Notes under the pieces: generated by a model | What the model saw: only the letters and a program-made list of their open reading frames with translations | Database searches by the model: none | What the model was told of the DNA's origin: nothing | In this document: in pieces, positions 1 through 12,200 of the stretch | Position numbering within the stretch: the stretch's first letter is position 1 | How the letters are laid out: each line of letters begins with the position of its first letter | Translations under genes and position numbers: made by a program | Origin: Labia minor | Taxonomy: Eukaryota; Arthropoda; Insecta; Dermaptera; Spongiphoridae | NCBI GenBank assembly: GCA_963082975.1 | Contig: OY720344.1 | Location: 85,126,107-85,190,106 of the forward strand | Direction of reading: 5' to 3' | DNA length: 64,000 nucleotides

Positions 1-343
1 ATGATAACCATTGATAAACCAGTTTATAGATTTTATCTGTCTTCCCTATAGGGATTTTATTACTTACTAATTTATTTATTATAGCGGTATTTTAATGATT
101 TCCGTCTATTAAAGCTTTTTATCCAAAAAGTTGTGGTAAATTGTATTCATTTTTTTTCGATTTATATGCATATATATATATATATATAAATGTAAATAAA
201 ATACCTTTATAGAATATTTCTTCAGGTTGGTTTGTTCTAATACATCTCTTCTTATCTTCTAAATTATCACTGAAAAAAAAATTAAACAAATATATATATA
301 TATATAGTATATACTTATTATATACTTATATATGGGTATAGAA

Positions 344-424
344 CAGGGGTGTCAAACTCATAGGTACACTTGGGCCAAACAAACAAAGTTTAACTTTAGG
401 CGGCCCTCGAGTTTGACACCCCTG
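344..424. mobile_element. 81-bp hAT-type MITE
   Basis: The ends are inverted repeats: CAGGGGTGTCAAACTC at the left and GAGTTTGACACCCCTG at the right. Flanking 8-mers gtatagaa (336-343) and gcgtagaa (425-432) match at 6 of 8 positions and fit the hAT/Buster target pattern nnnTAnnn. There is no coding capacity. The right target copy overlaps the terminus of the adjacent mariner remnant, so the MITE inserted at the mariner end. Confidence 0.8.
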
Positions 425-429
425 GCGTA

Positions 430-801
430 GAAGTATGAAACCGGAATTTCCCTATTGATGGTGCTCTCTATGGCATAGAATGCTTATCGAAGCATACGGT
501 GAACATGCTCTTGGTAAAACTCAATGTTTCGCATGCGGCTTATTCTCCAGACTTGGCTCCGTCTGATTACCATCTATTCGCATCATTGAGACATGCACTC
601 GTCGAAATCAAAATGTACGAAAATGGCTCGACAATTGGTTCGCTTCAAAGGAAGAGTTGTTTTTTGGCATTCACAACCTGCCGAAGAGGTGGGAAAAATG
701 TATAAATTCCAATGGAGAGAGATGATTTTGAATAAAATATTTTTTATAATTTTCAAATAACAGATGTGCAATTTTTATAAAAAAAACCGGTTTCATACTT
801 C
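430..801 (+). mobile_element. Internally deleted mariner element
   Basis: Perfect terminal inverted repeats GAAGTATGAAACCGG and CCGGTTTCATACTTC lie between TA dinucleotides (428-429 and 802-803), the target duplication of Tc1/mariner elements. At 372 bp it is far shorter than the usual 1.3 kb. Only the C-terminal part of a transposase remains, so it cannot move on its own. Confidence 0.85.
499..705 (+). pseudogene. Mariner transposase C-terminal fragment
   Basis: The 68-codon frame contains YSPDLAPSDYHLF, the signature around the last catalytic Asp of mariner transposases (SPDLAPSDYHLF). The N-terminal DNA-binding domain and the first two catalytic acidic residues are absent. The frame lies between the inverted repeats of the short element around it. 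Downstream of the motif the reading drifts from the family, which suggests frameshifts. No function is expected. Confidence 0.8.
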
Positions 802-1609
802 TACACGTGATATATATTAATATATACAATATTTAGGGGAAGGCTGCTATTGATGGGCCGGATTCCAAAATGGGTTAGCATAATTTCTCAGTAGATGTAG
901 ACACTGCGCGTATTCTAATGACCCATAAGTGTACCCCGTATTGTCAAAGGATAGCCATATTTGTTTTGATTTGTTTCAGGTAGACAGAAAGAAACTCTGT
1001 ATTCAAAGTAAGATTTTAACCTCTTTCTTCTATTTACTTATGTTAATGAAAGAAAACGTTTCAGCAAGATTTAATTTATGCAGGCAATATTTTAAATTTC
1101 TATCAATTGGCAGTATTTTTTCATATACAAAATTAAAATTTACTTGACTGGATCTTGCTAAATGATGAGTGATAGTTAAATGAGGCGCTGTATATAAGCA
1201 CCTTATCACAATTACCGAGTTTTGTAGCAAACAAATTAAAAGGAAACAATTGAATAATAATAATCGACTGAATAATAATCAACCTCAAATATTTAGTTTA
1301 ATCACATTTAAAGTGTAAAAATTAAATGAATAATTAATTCACAATTTAATTAATTGTAATTAACTTGCAATTTAATTAAATAATAAATTAATAATATTCT
1401 ATTAATTATAAAGTCGCCTAAAATGGGACAATAACAAGTTTTGTTATTTTTCAAATATCCCATTAACATTGAATATTTATAACTTCTGTGTCTAGTATAG
1501 TGACAATAATATATAATGAATCTTATGTGCTTTAACAAATATATATATATTATACAAATATTTATATGTATTATTAAGAAAAATCATTTCCCTGTTATTT
1601 TCACATTTT
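802..1609. other. AT-rich stretch, no gene seen
   Basis: A slightly less AT-rich patch at 840-950 may be a repeat relic. The rest is low-complexity AT sequence with only short open frames that resemble no protein. Confidence 0.6.
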
Positions 1610-1930
1610 ATTGTGAGATTCCAGTCTCGAAGTTTAGGACGTCCATTTTTGCGCTGTGACCAAGTGTCAATTTTGAAATTTAGTGGAAGACTATTGCCTT
1701 ACTGTGTTCCGAAGCTCCGAAGAATCCTTGGCACTAACACTATCATTGACACACATCTGCTCGTGATGTCTGCGGGATGCTTCAGCAAGTTCAAAATCTT
1801 CCACCTATTCAACCCAAAATCCCAGCATCGACTCTTAGTCACTTAGACTACGACCCAAAAAAAAAAAATTTCCTTCTAAATGAATTTTCTTAAAAAAGGC
1901 CGACAAAACATCGAGATTAAATCTCACAAT
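1610..1930. mobile_element. Short element with inverted termini ATTGTGAGAT
   Basis: ATTGTGAGATT at 1610-1620 is matched by AATCTCACAAT at 1920-1930. The interior is richer in GC than its surroundings. It shares words with 13980-14250: a run on the pattern gaagctccgaagaat.cttggcact recurs there with changes. This fits a non-autonomous DNA transposon family. The 77-codon frame inside (1613-1846) does not look like a known protein. Confidence 0.5.
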
Positions 1931-2313
1931 TAAACGTCAAATAATTTTTCATAATAATAAAAACTTTCACGGAAACCTAAACGAACATATATATATAGGT
2001 ATATTTCATTATATATCAATTTTTCTTTAAGCGGTCCATCGCTATATAATAAATATACAAATAATATGCCTTTTAAAAGTATCTTCATTTGATGGTTAAT
2101 TGAAAATTAATAATAAATCAAATTACCTATTATCGATTGTAATTTGGGACGTGGTGTTTTCCAGTATATTAACATCCATTATATTTTTTTTCTTCATTGT
2201 AATGCTCCGCTCAATTTCATTATTATTATTATTATTTTCGAGTAGATCACTCGAAATCTCTGATAAGTTACTTTTCTTTTCATTGTCTAAATTTAAATAA
2301 TAACATTTAGAAT

Positions 2314-2348
<35 letters not shown>

Positions 2349-2967
2349 ATTTTAAATTTTTATTTTTATAAATAAAATAATAATTATTTATAATGATAAA
2401 AAATAAAAATTTTAAAACCTTTTGGAATATTAATTAAGTTGATTAAGGATTTCAATAAAGAATAGAATTTGTTATCTATTTCATTTAAGCTGCTTGTGTT
2501 CTGCGTTTTCTCATCCATAACATCTTTGCTCTTATCAAAATAATTTCCTCGTAGTATATAATTATTTCGATTCCGATCAATGGCTAGAATATTTTATAAA
2601 CATATGAGTATGTATTTATTCAAAATTATTTATTAAAAGACTAATAAAGTAATAGATTATTTAGATGTAAAGATTGTACTGATAGCTCTAATTGAAACAT
2701 TGTATATATTTGGAACTTAAACCTGAAATTTGTTTTTTTACCATTCTCAATTTATTTATTGAGTACATATAATACAAACTTCTTATGTGATGTAAATGTC
2801 GAAATTATCATTAAGTTTTATAAAAACTTATCTTGAAAGGTAATACCGTATGTTTTTAATCTACCTTTAACCTAATAAATTTATTATAATTTTCACTACA
2901 ATTTATAAATTGAAAATTGTTAAAAATGAAAAAAAATCAAATTGTTGTTTCAAATAATAGATTACTG
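1931..2967. other. AT-rich stretch with (AT)n microsatellite
   Basis: It contains a run of about 28 bases of alternating TA near 2317-2345 and other simple AT tracts. I see no gene or clear transposon. Confidence 0.6.
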
Positions 2968-3492
2968 GGTAATTATTCAATTATTATGACATGGATTTGG
3001 ATAAAATTTTACCAGTGGGTTCCTTTTTTAATTCCAAATAAACTTTTCTTATGCAATGTTTGCGGGTCGCTTTCAAGTTTAAGAGATAAAAAGGATTAAA
3101 GATTGCCAGATTAGCTTATTATGAACCTCTAAATTTGATGTCATTAAGTAATGTTTTATTGACTAATTCACTAATTATTCACTTATTCCTAATTTTTGTT
3201 TTTTTTTCGGTACGGTTTGGATTTAGAAAAATTATTTAATTAATAAATTTTATTTAATCTTCTTATATCCAAACCGAACTTATTAAAACGGAAAATTAGT
3301 GGCCAAATAATAAAACATGGTAGTTAAATAGAATATCAATTGGTTTATATGCAAACTTTAATCCTTTTTATCTCTTAAACTAGAAGCGACCCGCAAAAAT
3401 TGCAGAAAAAAGTTTATTTGGAATTAAAAAAGGAACCCACTGGTAAAGTTTTATCCAAATCCATGTCATAATAACTCGATTGAATAATTACC
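2968..3492. mobile_element. Fold-back element family C, copy 1
   Basis: Ends GGTAATTATTCAA / TTGAATAATTACC. The two halves are imperfect reverse complements over about 200 bp. Left words such as ccagtgggttcctttttt, aataaacttttcttatgca and gcgggtcgcttc recur reversed on the right. A second inner hairpin is built from ggtttggat / atccaaacc. No transposase is present. Related copies lie at 32138, 48936, 52361 and 52768. Confidence 0.75.
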
Positions 3493-4234
3493 GATTACTG
3501 TATTTTATAATTTTAATTACAAAGTATAGTTACTTTGTTTCAAAAACATCCACTACTGTAAGGTTAAAATGAATTAATAAATTTACAAAAAAAAAATAAT
3601 ATAATAAATCTTTTATATTAATTAGTAATTTATAAACAATTATTTTGATCAATCCCCTACTCAGATAGAAAAATGATCCCATGTTAGGTAAAAAAAAATA
3701 GAATTAACAATATTAAATCATAAATCTACCTGAATTAGGTTTATATAATATAAATTTTGGAGGTAGTTTATGTTTTTGTTGAATATTTAAATTATTTTCT
3801 TGATCTTCTTTGGAATTGGTTTCGTGAACTATTAAAAAAAAGATCAATTTTAATTTTTTTTTATTAAATAGAAATATAATTCAATGAAAAATAATAGAAA
3901 CAAAAAAATATGTCTTTCTTATGAAAATATAATAAATGGTAAATGGTTTACCTTTTGTAATTGGAATCAATAGAAAGATTTTCTTGTTATCAAAGGAAGG
4001 ATTATCATTTAATACTTTTGCATGCAAATCATTTGAAAATTCTAAAATCAAATATAAACAATTATACTAAGACATGTAAAAAACAAAATTAATAGAAATT
4101 TTTTAGACCTTTATTGTATAAACTTGCAGCAGTTCTTTCTTCTCTATTAGAAGTACTTACGTCACGAACATTCCTATAGTCAAGATATATATATATATAA
4201 AAATATTAATTATAATAAAGTATAATAGTGTATA
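3493..4234. other. AT-rich stretch, nothing recognised
   Basis: No open frame, splice-framed exon or repeat was recognised here. Confidence 0.5.
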
Positions 4235-4658
4235 AGGTAAAACCGAGGGCCATGACTCACAATTCGCGTTTTTGCCAAATCTCAAACGCTAATCTATTAT
4301 GACAAGATTATTGGACTATTAGGACTATTAGTTACTTATAGCATCGCTTACAGCTTTATTCTTAAAATAAAAACTAGCAAAATTAACAAAAATTAAAAAG
4401 TTAACTTTTGTACAATATTGCTAATAGGGGTGGTTGCAAAATAAAACAAATTACTAACTTTTGAAATAAATATGTTTAAATTTCGCTTGTGTTTATCTTC
4501 ATCCTCCTTACACGACGGTTCGCTTGTATCTAAGGTAGCAAGCTTCATCTGGTAGCGTCGCTTACTATCGTCTCCAAAGTCTTTCCCTCCCCAAAAGGGT
4601 TATATTTTGAAATATAGAAAATGTACCATATCCTTAAAAGCGACCTTGGGTTTTACCT
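4235..4658. mobile_element. 424-bp TIR element with TATA target duplication
   Basis: The termini are AGGTAAAACCGAGGGCC and GCGACCTTGGGTTTTACCT, inverted repeats with a few mismatches. TATA lies directly outside each end (4231-4234 and 4659-4662). The interior has no coding sequence. It is a non-autonomous DNA transposon of unassigned superfamily. Confidence 0.7.
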
Positions 4659-4662
4659 TATA

Positions 4663-6080
4663 TATATTCAATAAATTTCTTTATTACCTCGTAATTTTAG
4701 CTTTCATCCCTGTAATTTTGTTTTTGATTGAAGAATCGCCTTAAAACAAAACAACAAAATAAAAAAATGAATAAATTACATTTCATTTAGTTAATTGATG
4801 TAATAACAAACAATATATTAGTTTTCACATTAAAATGTCGAAATAATTAAATTTATTCTAAATTGATTTATTAAATCAAATCATTAATTAGGAATATTTG
4901 AATATAAAACACTCCGAATACTTTATGTTCATTTTTAATTGTATGGAAAGAATTTGAAGTAAAAATTAAGATAAATCATATTTTTTTCAGTAAAATTTGA
5001 AATAAATTAGTGGAGTCTAAATTAATTTGGATTGGTGTTTTTAATGCTCATATTATTATATATATAATTTATAAAAAAGAGTAATTAAGAAAAAACTTAT
5101 TTTTATAAAATATATAATCTTATTATAATATATTGCAGTTAAACCTCGTTTAACCTGGTCTCATAGTTCGTCGTTTTGTTTTAACTTCATTTTCTAAAAT
5201 CCAAAAAAAAAAATTGATTTTAAAAAATTGAAATTTTTTAAACTATGTTATTATAATATGTAGTACTATATAATATATAAATTATGTATAAAGTATTATA
5301 AATATATTTTATATGGTTACACGTTTCAAGATCATCTGATTAAATAAACCTTTTTTTACATTCAGAAATATAATTATGAAAAGAAATTTCATTTTATTTA
5401 TTGTTTTTCAATGACATATATGTAACCTTGTTTAATAATTGTTTACAAGGTTATACGACGTATACCTGTATTGGAATATAAAGAAATGAAAGATAAGTGA
5501 TCCAAACAAAAAAATCCATTTTTCGGACTTTTGAGTTTTGAGCCCTAATACTATTATTACACAAATAGATTTTATATATTATTTTAATTCGATTTAATTT
5601 TACATAGAATATAAGAATGTTAACTATAACTAAATATCAAACTATAATTTAGAAATTTTTTAAGTTTTTTATTTTATAATAATTAAACAATTTTTACTAT
5701 AAGTATATATTTATTTATTTCGTTTTGAAATAATACTTACTATTTTTAAATATAAGATATGAATTGCATCATTTAATTGATCTAATTTTCTTACTAGTAA
5801 GTTTGATTATAAAAAATATAATATTAAAAAAAATTCAATTTCTTACCTGTTGAATCCAATATATCATTTATTTTTGATTTTTTCAATTCCCTAAATTTTA
5901 TAAAATTCAAATTTCTGAAAATCAAAATGAGAATTACTTAAAATTCTTTTCAATTTATTTTATTATTTTTTCTTTTTTTATAATATCTTTTCAGACAAAT
6001 GATTAAAAGTTTTTAATTAAGAATAAAATTGTTTAATAAAACATCAATGATGTTTGAAAATATTTATTTATTTATACATT
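4663..6080. other. AT-rich downstream flank of the M13-like gene
   Basis: Low-complexity AT sequence. No exon or repeat family was recognised apart from the polyadenylation signal listed separately. Confidence 0.5.
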
Positions 6081-6086
6081 TTTATT
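6081..6086 (-). promoter_or_regulatory. Candidate poly(A) signal AATAAA
   Basis: TTTATT on the plus strand reads AATAAA on the minus strand, 27 nt past the proposed stop codon of the M13-like gene. The site is plausible, but AATAAA is common by chance in DNA this AT-rich. Confidence 0.35.
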
Positions 6087-6112
6087 AATACTTATAAGAT
6101 GCTGAGTTATGA

Positions 6113-6272
6113 TTAAAAGCTTACGTGAGCATAAACGGCGACAAAATGCAGATGCATATCAGAGCTCCAATCCATCTGCCCTCCACCATTTTCAGGCCGC
6201 ATAATGAATGATTTATGCCTTCGAAAAAGGAACATCAAAAAGGTGCTTAGCATGGCATTAAAAAAGGCACCT
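6113..6272 (-). CDS. M13-like gene, exon 11: proposed C-terminal exon
   Basis: This GC-raised patch is open on the minus strand to TAA at 6115-6113. The first AG after a pyrimidine tract (GACCGTAAG|AGG) gives the phase needed by exon 10. It encodes RGAFFNAMLSTFLMFLF followed by a segment with RRHKSFIMRPEN, which weakly resembles the family ending 'iGtl.N...F..aF.C..gS.MnP'. The conserved cysteines and the terminal C.xW are missing. A candidate AATAAA follows 27 nt past the stop. Alternative: an unrelated exon or conserved element. Confidence 0.5.
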
Positions 6273-9200
6273 CTTACGGTCAGCGAATAGAATTAATAAA
6301 AATAGAAGTTATGAAACAAATTGTGACATTGATTATTTAATTATTGTTTTAAATAATAAACAATCAAAAAAGAATTTCATTAATTGATTTATTCATCATA
6401 TTGAAAAATAGATCAGTATGTATTTTTAAAAATAATAAAAAAAAGCGTCAATCATTAGAAACTTTTTTTCTGGGTGTATTTAAAAAAAATTGTGGGATAT
6501 GGCTGAACAAGTGAAAGTTTTTATTGATCATGTTTAATATTATATTATAAGGCAATATTTGTAGATTAAATATATTTTATAAGAATGAATCTCTCCATAA
6601 ATTTAAAATATGTCTTAGCTTTAAAATTTGAAATATTCACTTCTCTCAATTTCTCAGAATATATAGATTTTATCTTTCTTTTATAAATTTATGTGGGTAA
6701 GGGGGGGGGGAGTAAAGAATAAGTGGTTAATTCTAACCCTCGCTCCATAACTTAAATAGGATATAAGAAATAAATTAAACTTAATTTATTTAATTTTTCA
6801 CTTCAGGAGTATTTAAAAAAATTACCATTAGATAGTGTTTGTTTTTTATTATATAAATGAATAAATAAATATTTTAATAAATAAAATAAATATTAAATTT
6901 AATTAAATTTGATAAATTTAAATTACTTTATCTTTATCTAATCTCAAACTTTGTTAAAAGATTTTACAGGATCATTTCCAATATTTAAACAGAAATAATT
7001 TTTATTACATTTATAAAACATTTATATATATATATAATATATTGTAACAAACAATTAGTATCTAATTGTTAATGAATTTATTATATTTTTAAATTAATTA
7101 ATTTTATTTTATTATGTAGTTATAGTATATAAATTATTTTATTATAAAAATTTTTATTGAATTTTTAAAGTTTCATATCGATGGCTTAATAGTAAAACCA
7201 GGTAACTCCTGCTTTATTAGAATGGTTGCTGGTTTTACAGCTGGTTTTTAGCAAAGCAGGAGTTACCTGGTTTTACTATTAAGCCATCGATATATTATTT
7301 ACAATTAATGATATTATTTTGAAAAAGTATAAAATATAATTATAGATATACATTAGAACAAAAGATTTTACTAGCGAACTTTGTTTCAAATAATATTTTA
7401 ATTATAAAAATAAGTAATATTTATAATTTTCATAAATTTTATTCTTAGATAAGTGGAAAAATTCTTTAAATAAAATTTCATCTAGTAACTGAAATCCTAC
7501 ATACAAAATTTAAAAACAATACCTCCCTTACTATCGTCGGTCGGTAATTAACAATAGTAGAAAAATCTACAAAATTTCAAAAATATTAGAATAGAAATCC
7601 TTCAAATGACCTTTACTATCGTCGGTCGGTAATTAACAATAGTAGAAAAATCTACAAAATTTCAAAAATATTAGAATAGAAATCCTTCAAATGACTTTTG
7701 TTATAATTATTATATATTATTATTATTCAATACATTTTATGAAATTAATCGATTTAACTGTAACTACTCTTTGAAATATTTTAATATATTATATTAACTA
7801 AAATTAAGCTTAAAAATATATAACTTAATAAGAATAATTTTTAATTAAACACTCGGGGAATTATCATGATTATTGAAATATTTGCTTTTTCTTCATTTCG
7901 GTTGTTACGCCACGTTCAGAATCTTTTCTAAGTCATTTTAGAAGAATTAAGATTTTGATAATGGTGTAACAACCAAAATCCACATTAAGCAAATATGAAT
8001 ATTTCAATAAACTTGAAACTTAACCGAGTGTTAATCAAAAATTATTCTTATTAAATTGTATTTTTTTAATTTTAATTTTAGTTAATATTAAAATATTTCA
8101 AAGAGTAGCAACATATTTTTCTAATTAGTTTTAATTCAATTTTATATTTGTATTTTTTTAATAAATAATTTATTTCTACCATCTAAGCATAATTTCAATT
8201 GAATCTAGAATTAATGATGATTATTATTAATTTTAAAAATGAACTCATGAAGCAATAAGAACAATGGATTGAAAATACAACTATAATATTTGCTTTGAGA
8301 AGAAAATAAAAAAAATCAATTTTTCGATAAATATTTTTATTTAAAATAATTTTTTATACAAAAGAATGAAAATGCTGAAAATATATTAACGATTTAAATC
8401 TTTTATTTAAATCTAAAAAAATACTCTAATTGAATAAATTATAACTTTAAAAATGATGATTTATGTTTATTTTTATCACTTGATGCCATCACTAACATGA
8501 AAAAAATTTCTTGAATTGAGGATCACGTTGTAGCAGACGAGAAAAACTGAAATAAAACAAAGTTTATTTAATTAATTAAACAAGTATTGATTTACTTATA
8601 GGTTTATAATAAAATTTAAATCGACTTGCTTTGTTTGTTAGTTTTTATATTTATGTGGATTTGCATAATTCAAGCAAATTATCAATATTTATTATAAATA
8701 AATAACTATAGGAATATTTTTCATTTTAATTCTTTGATAATTAGTTCAAAAAAATTAAAACAAAAAAGAGTAAAATAAAAAAATAAAAAAATAAATTAAA
8801 AAACACTAATTTAAACAAATTTGAATATATTTTTCCATATTGAAATGAAAATCAATTTATTTTAATTAATTTGAAACATTTTAGGAAACAAATTTTTAAA
8901 GGGTCATTTTTAGAAATCCCATTTAAGAATTTTAATAAATAATTGAAAAATTGTAAAATTTTTAAAGTATATAAAAATAAATTGTATAAATTGGTCAAAG
9001 GGTCGAGCGGTAGCTCGGTGTCCCAGGTATCCGACGCTCTGGGAAACTAGTAATATACTAATTTGTTGAAAATTATAAAAAAATTATAAAAAATATATGT
9101 TTTTTAAACACATTAGAAATACAATAAAAAATATAAAATAATTTTAATCAGCAAATCTAAAAATAATCTAAAATGATTGAGATATTGTATACAAAATAAT

Positions 9201-12200
9201 AGTAAAGCATTTTAAAAAAATTAGCTGGAGTTTCTCCACGCGACTATCTCGCAATTTGAATTGGATTAAATAACAAAATAAATTATATTTAAATTAAATT
9301 TAATTAATTATAAATTATAAATTAAAATTAATAAATAATATTTATTAAACCAGCGCAAGTTTGGCTATTTGTTGGTGGCACCAGGTCACGTGTAGGCGCG
9401 TGAGATTTGCAGTGTTAAAAAATTAATTCTGGTACTTTCAGCGATTCAATCAAGATGAAATTCTATATATAGCAGTTTTATACAATTTTTAATCATGTGA
9501 AAAATTATCAAACATATATCTATATTTTTACGGTCACTTTAGAGGAAAAAAATCAAAACGTTGTAGGTAATTACCCCTCTTCCGGTTGAGCTACATTTCT
9601 CAAAAATTGTTAGAAAACTACGAATTTTGAATAATACCCATGTACCAAATTTCATCATTCTAGCTCAAACCGTTTTTGCGAAATCTTGTCACCATACATA
9701 CACACATACAGCTTATTATTTTTAGATTTGTGGATTAAAATTATTTTATATTTTTTTTATTGCATTTCTAATGTGTTTAAAAAACATATATTTTTTATAA
9801 TTTTTTTATAAATTTTTACATTGAGAAGAATTCATCTTTTCTCTATTATTATCTGAATAACATTTTAAACAAAAGATGAAGCTAAAGACTTCAAAGAAAA
9901 TTATTAAATAATTGTCAAATATTTGTTTAAAAATTAATAAATTAAAATATTCATATTATTTAAATATCTTATATGAATACCAAAAAAGACCATTAATTAA
10001 AAAACTTTTAAATAAATAATAAACAATTGTTTAAAATTCCTGAACTTTTATCATTGTTATATTTTTTTGATGAAATTATATATTACCATAAAAATATATA
10101 ATTTAGATATTGTAAATGTTTATAGATAAAATAAAATATATATATAAATTGTGTTTCAATCCAAGTTAAAATATTTTAGTAGCTTATTGTTTGAATAAAA
10201 TAAAATGTTTAAATAAAACTGGGAGATATTTTAATTAATTAAAATGGATATTTAATCCTTAAATGAATTGAATGGATAAGTAATCAGTCTAATAGACAAA
10301 TTTGAATACCAAAAAAGACCAACCTTTTTTCTGGATTTTCTCTTCTCATAGCTTGATCTATAGATTGTCTTTTTTCTGTTTTAGTTTGGCATAACTTCTG
10401 TCCATAGATAAGATAAAATAAATGAGGCTCATCAAGTGTTTCAAGGCCAGGAAGATGAAGATGAGGGCTAGTTTCAAGATGGCTTCTGAGGGTTTCAGCC
10501 GAAATAATCAGAGCTTCGGATTCTGATTCTAAAATAAAATAAAGACTATTTAAAAATATTCTTTTCTTCTTCTTTAGTAATTATATATTGATCATATCAT
10601 TTCAATAAAAAAACATATATTAAATTTTATATTATTGTTATATTTATCAAAAAATATAGAATGCTATTAATTTGACCTGATTTTTTTATAATTCATAAAA
10701 GCCGAATAAATAAAGATAATATATTCATTTAAATAAATAATATTATTTTAAATTAATTTATAATATTAATATAATTTCCAGGTAATAAAATAAGTACTCT
10801 CTTTATTGAACATCAATATATTGGATCTTCTCCACCTTTATCTCGTTTTTCTTGATCTAATTGTGAGACTGTTACTTCTTATTTCAAATAGATTCCCAAA
10901 TTTGATCCCATATGCTGAGTGGACCTCATTCCCATAAACCCCATCAAAAGAAAAAATCGTTTGCCAGGCAGACTGACCCTAAACTACAGTGAAGCTTCCT
11001 ATAATTTCTGTATATATATATATATTTATATTATAAAGATTAAATAAATTACCCATCTCTTTATTTAATGCTTGAAGAAGTCCACGAACAATCGGGACTC
11101 CTAATTCTGCATACAATTTACAAGGAGGCCATTCCGTTGGTAATGAATTATACTCTGAAGCAGATGAAGCAATCAAATTCCAAGGAATGACAATTGCATG
11201 ATTTGCAGGCTCATAGACAATATTATCACTGGATAATGCAGCAAGCAATTGATCTTCTGCAGCTGCCCCAGGAACTGACTGTATTTAAAAAACTCTCATT
11301 AAATATTGTTAAAAAATAGAATATTCAATTCTTTTTTTAATGAATTGAAATATACGTTCAAATATATTGATTATTTTAAATTTTATTTTTGCTTACCAGG
11401 GCTCGGGAAGCGCGAATATTTACATAGTCGATGGAATTGAGTTGATTAATGAATAGATTTCGTTTATATATTGGTAATTCATTGTAAAGATTGGCAATAG
11501 TTGAGAAATCATTTTCCAGCCAAGAATCAGTCATTCCAACATGTAAAGTAAGATTCGAAAGACGTGACTGGAGTTCCTTGACATGAGATGATTCATTTGT
11601 ATTGGTATTGGTAAAATAACGTTTAATCAATGTTTCTCGAAGGGAATCCATTAAAGTAGATAATTTTTTCCTAACATCCTTAAATAATAATTGAACCAAG
11701 ATTAAATATCATAATTAGAGAATTAAATGAGTAAAACCCAAAAGTAAATTTACCTGGACTTTGAGTAAAGGGGTTTGAGCTTGTTCCAAACCTGCGACAG
11801 CTACAGGCAATATATTTCTTAAATTTTGTGCGCATATTCTCCAACGCGGTGGTGTTTGTTCAAGTCCGAGGACTTCCTTTTGAAATGCTATTAGAGGCTC
11901 CGTGAATTCGGTAGGCATAAGTGGTAAAAATGTCCTCACCAATCGCCATTGGATCAAATCGTTTAATACAATACCCTCTGTCGAGGATACAATCACAGAG
12001 GCGTTGCTAAGATAGAACATGGTGCCTGTAAAATAATTAGATATTATAAACATTTCAATATATAAATAAAATTTGATCCCTATAATGATCTAGATTACCT
12101 TTAGGATAAAGAAGAATCGGAGTATCGTCTCCCAGAGCTCGACTTGGGAGTTGTTTTGCAAGAACTTCTATAATTGGTAACGAGGGAGCTTGTTTCCGAA

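Noticed and set aside
8998..9050. tRNA-like sequence (cgagcggtagctcg)
   Set aside because: No cloverleaf can be completed and the sequence matches an arm of a fold-back element.
10797..10975. Possible extra M13 exon between exons 9 and 10
   Set aside because: None of its acceptor sites gives an open frame in the phase left by exon 9, it shows no M13 motif, and it resembles the repeat relic at 14690-14900.
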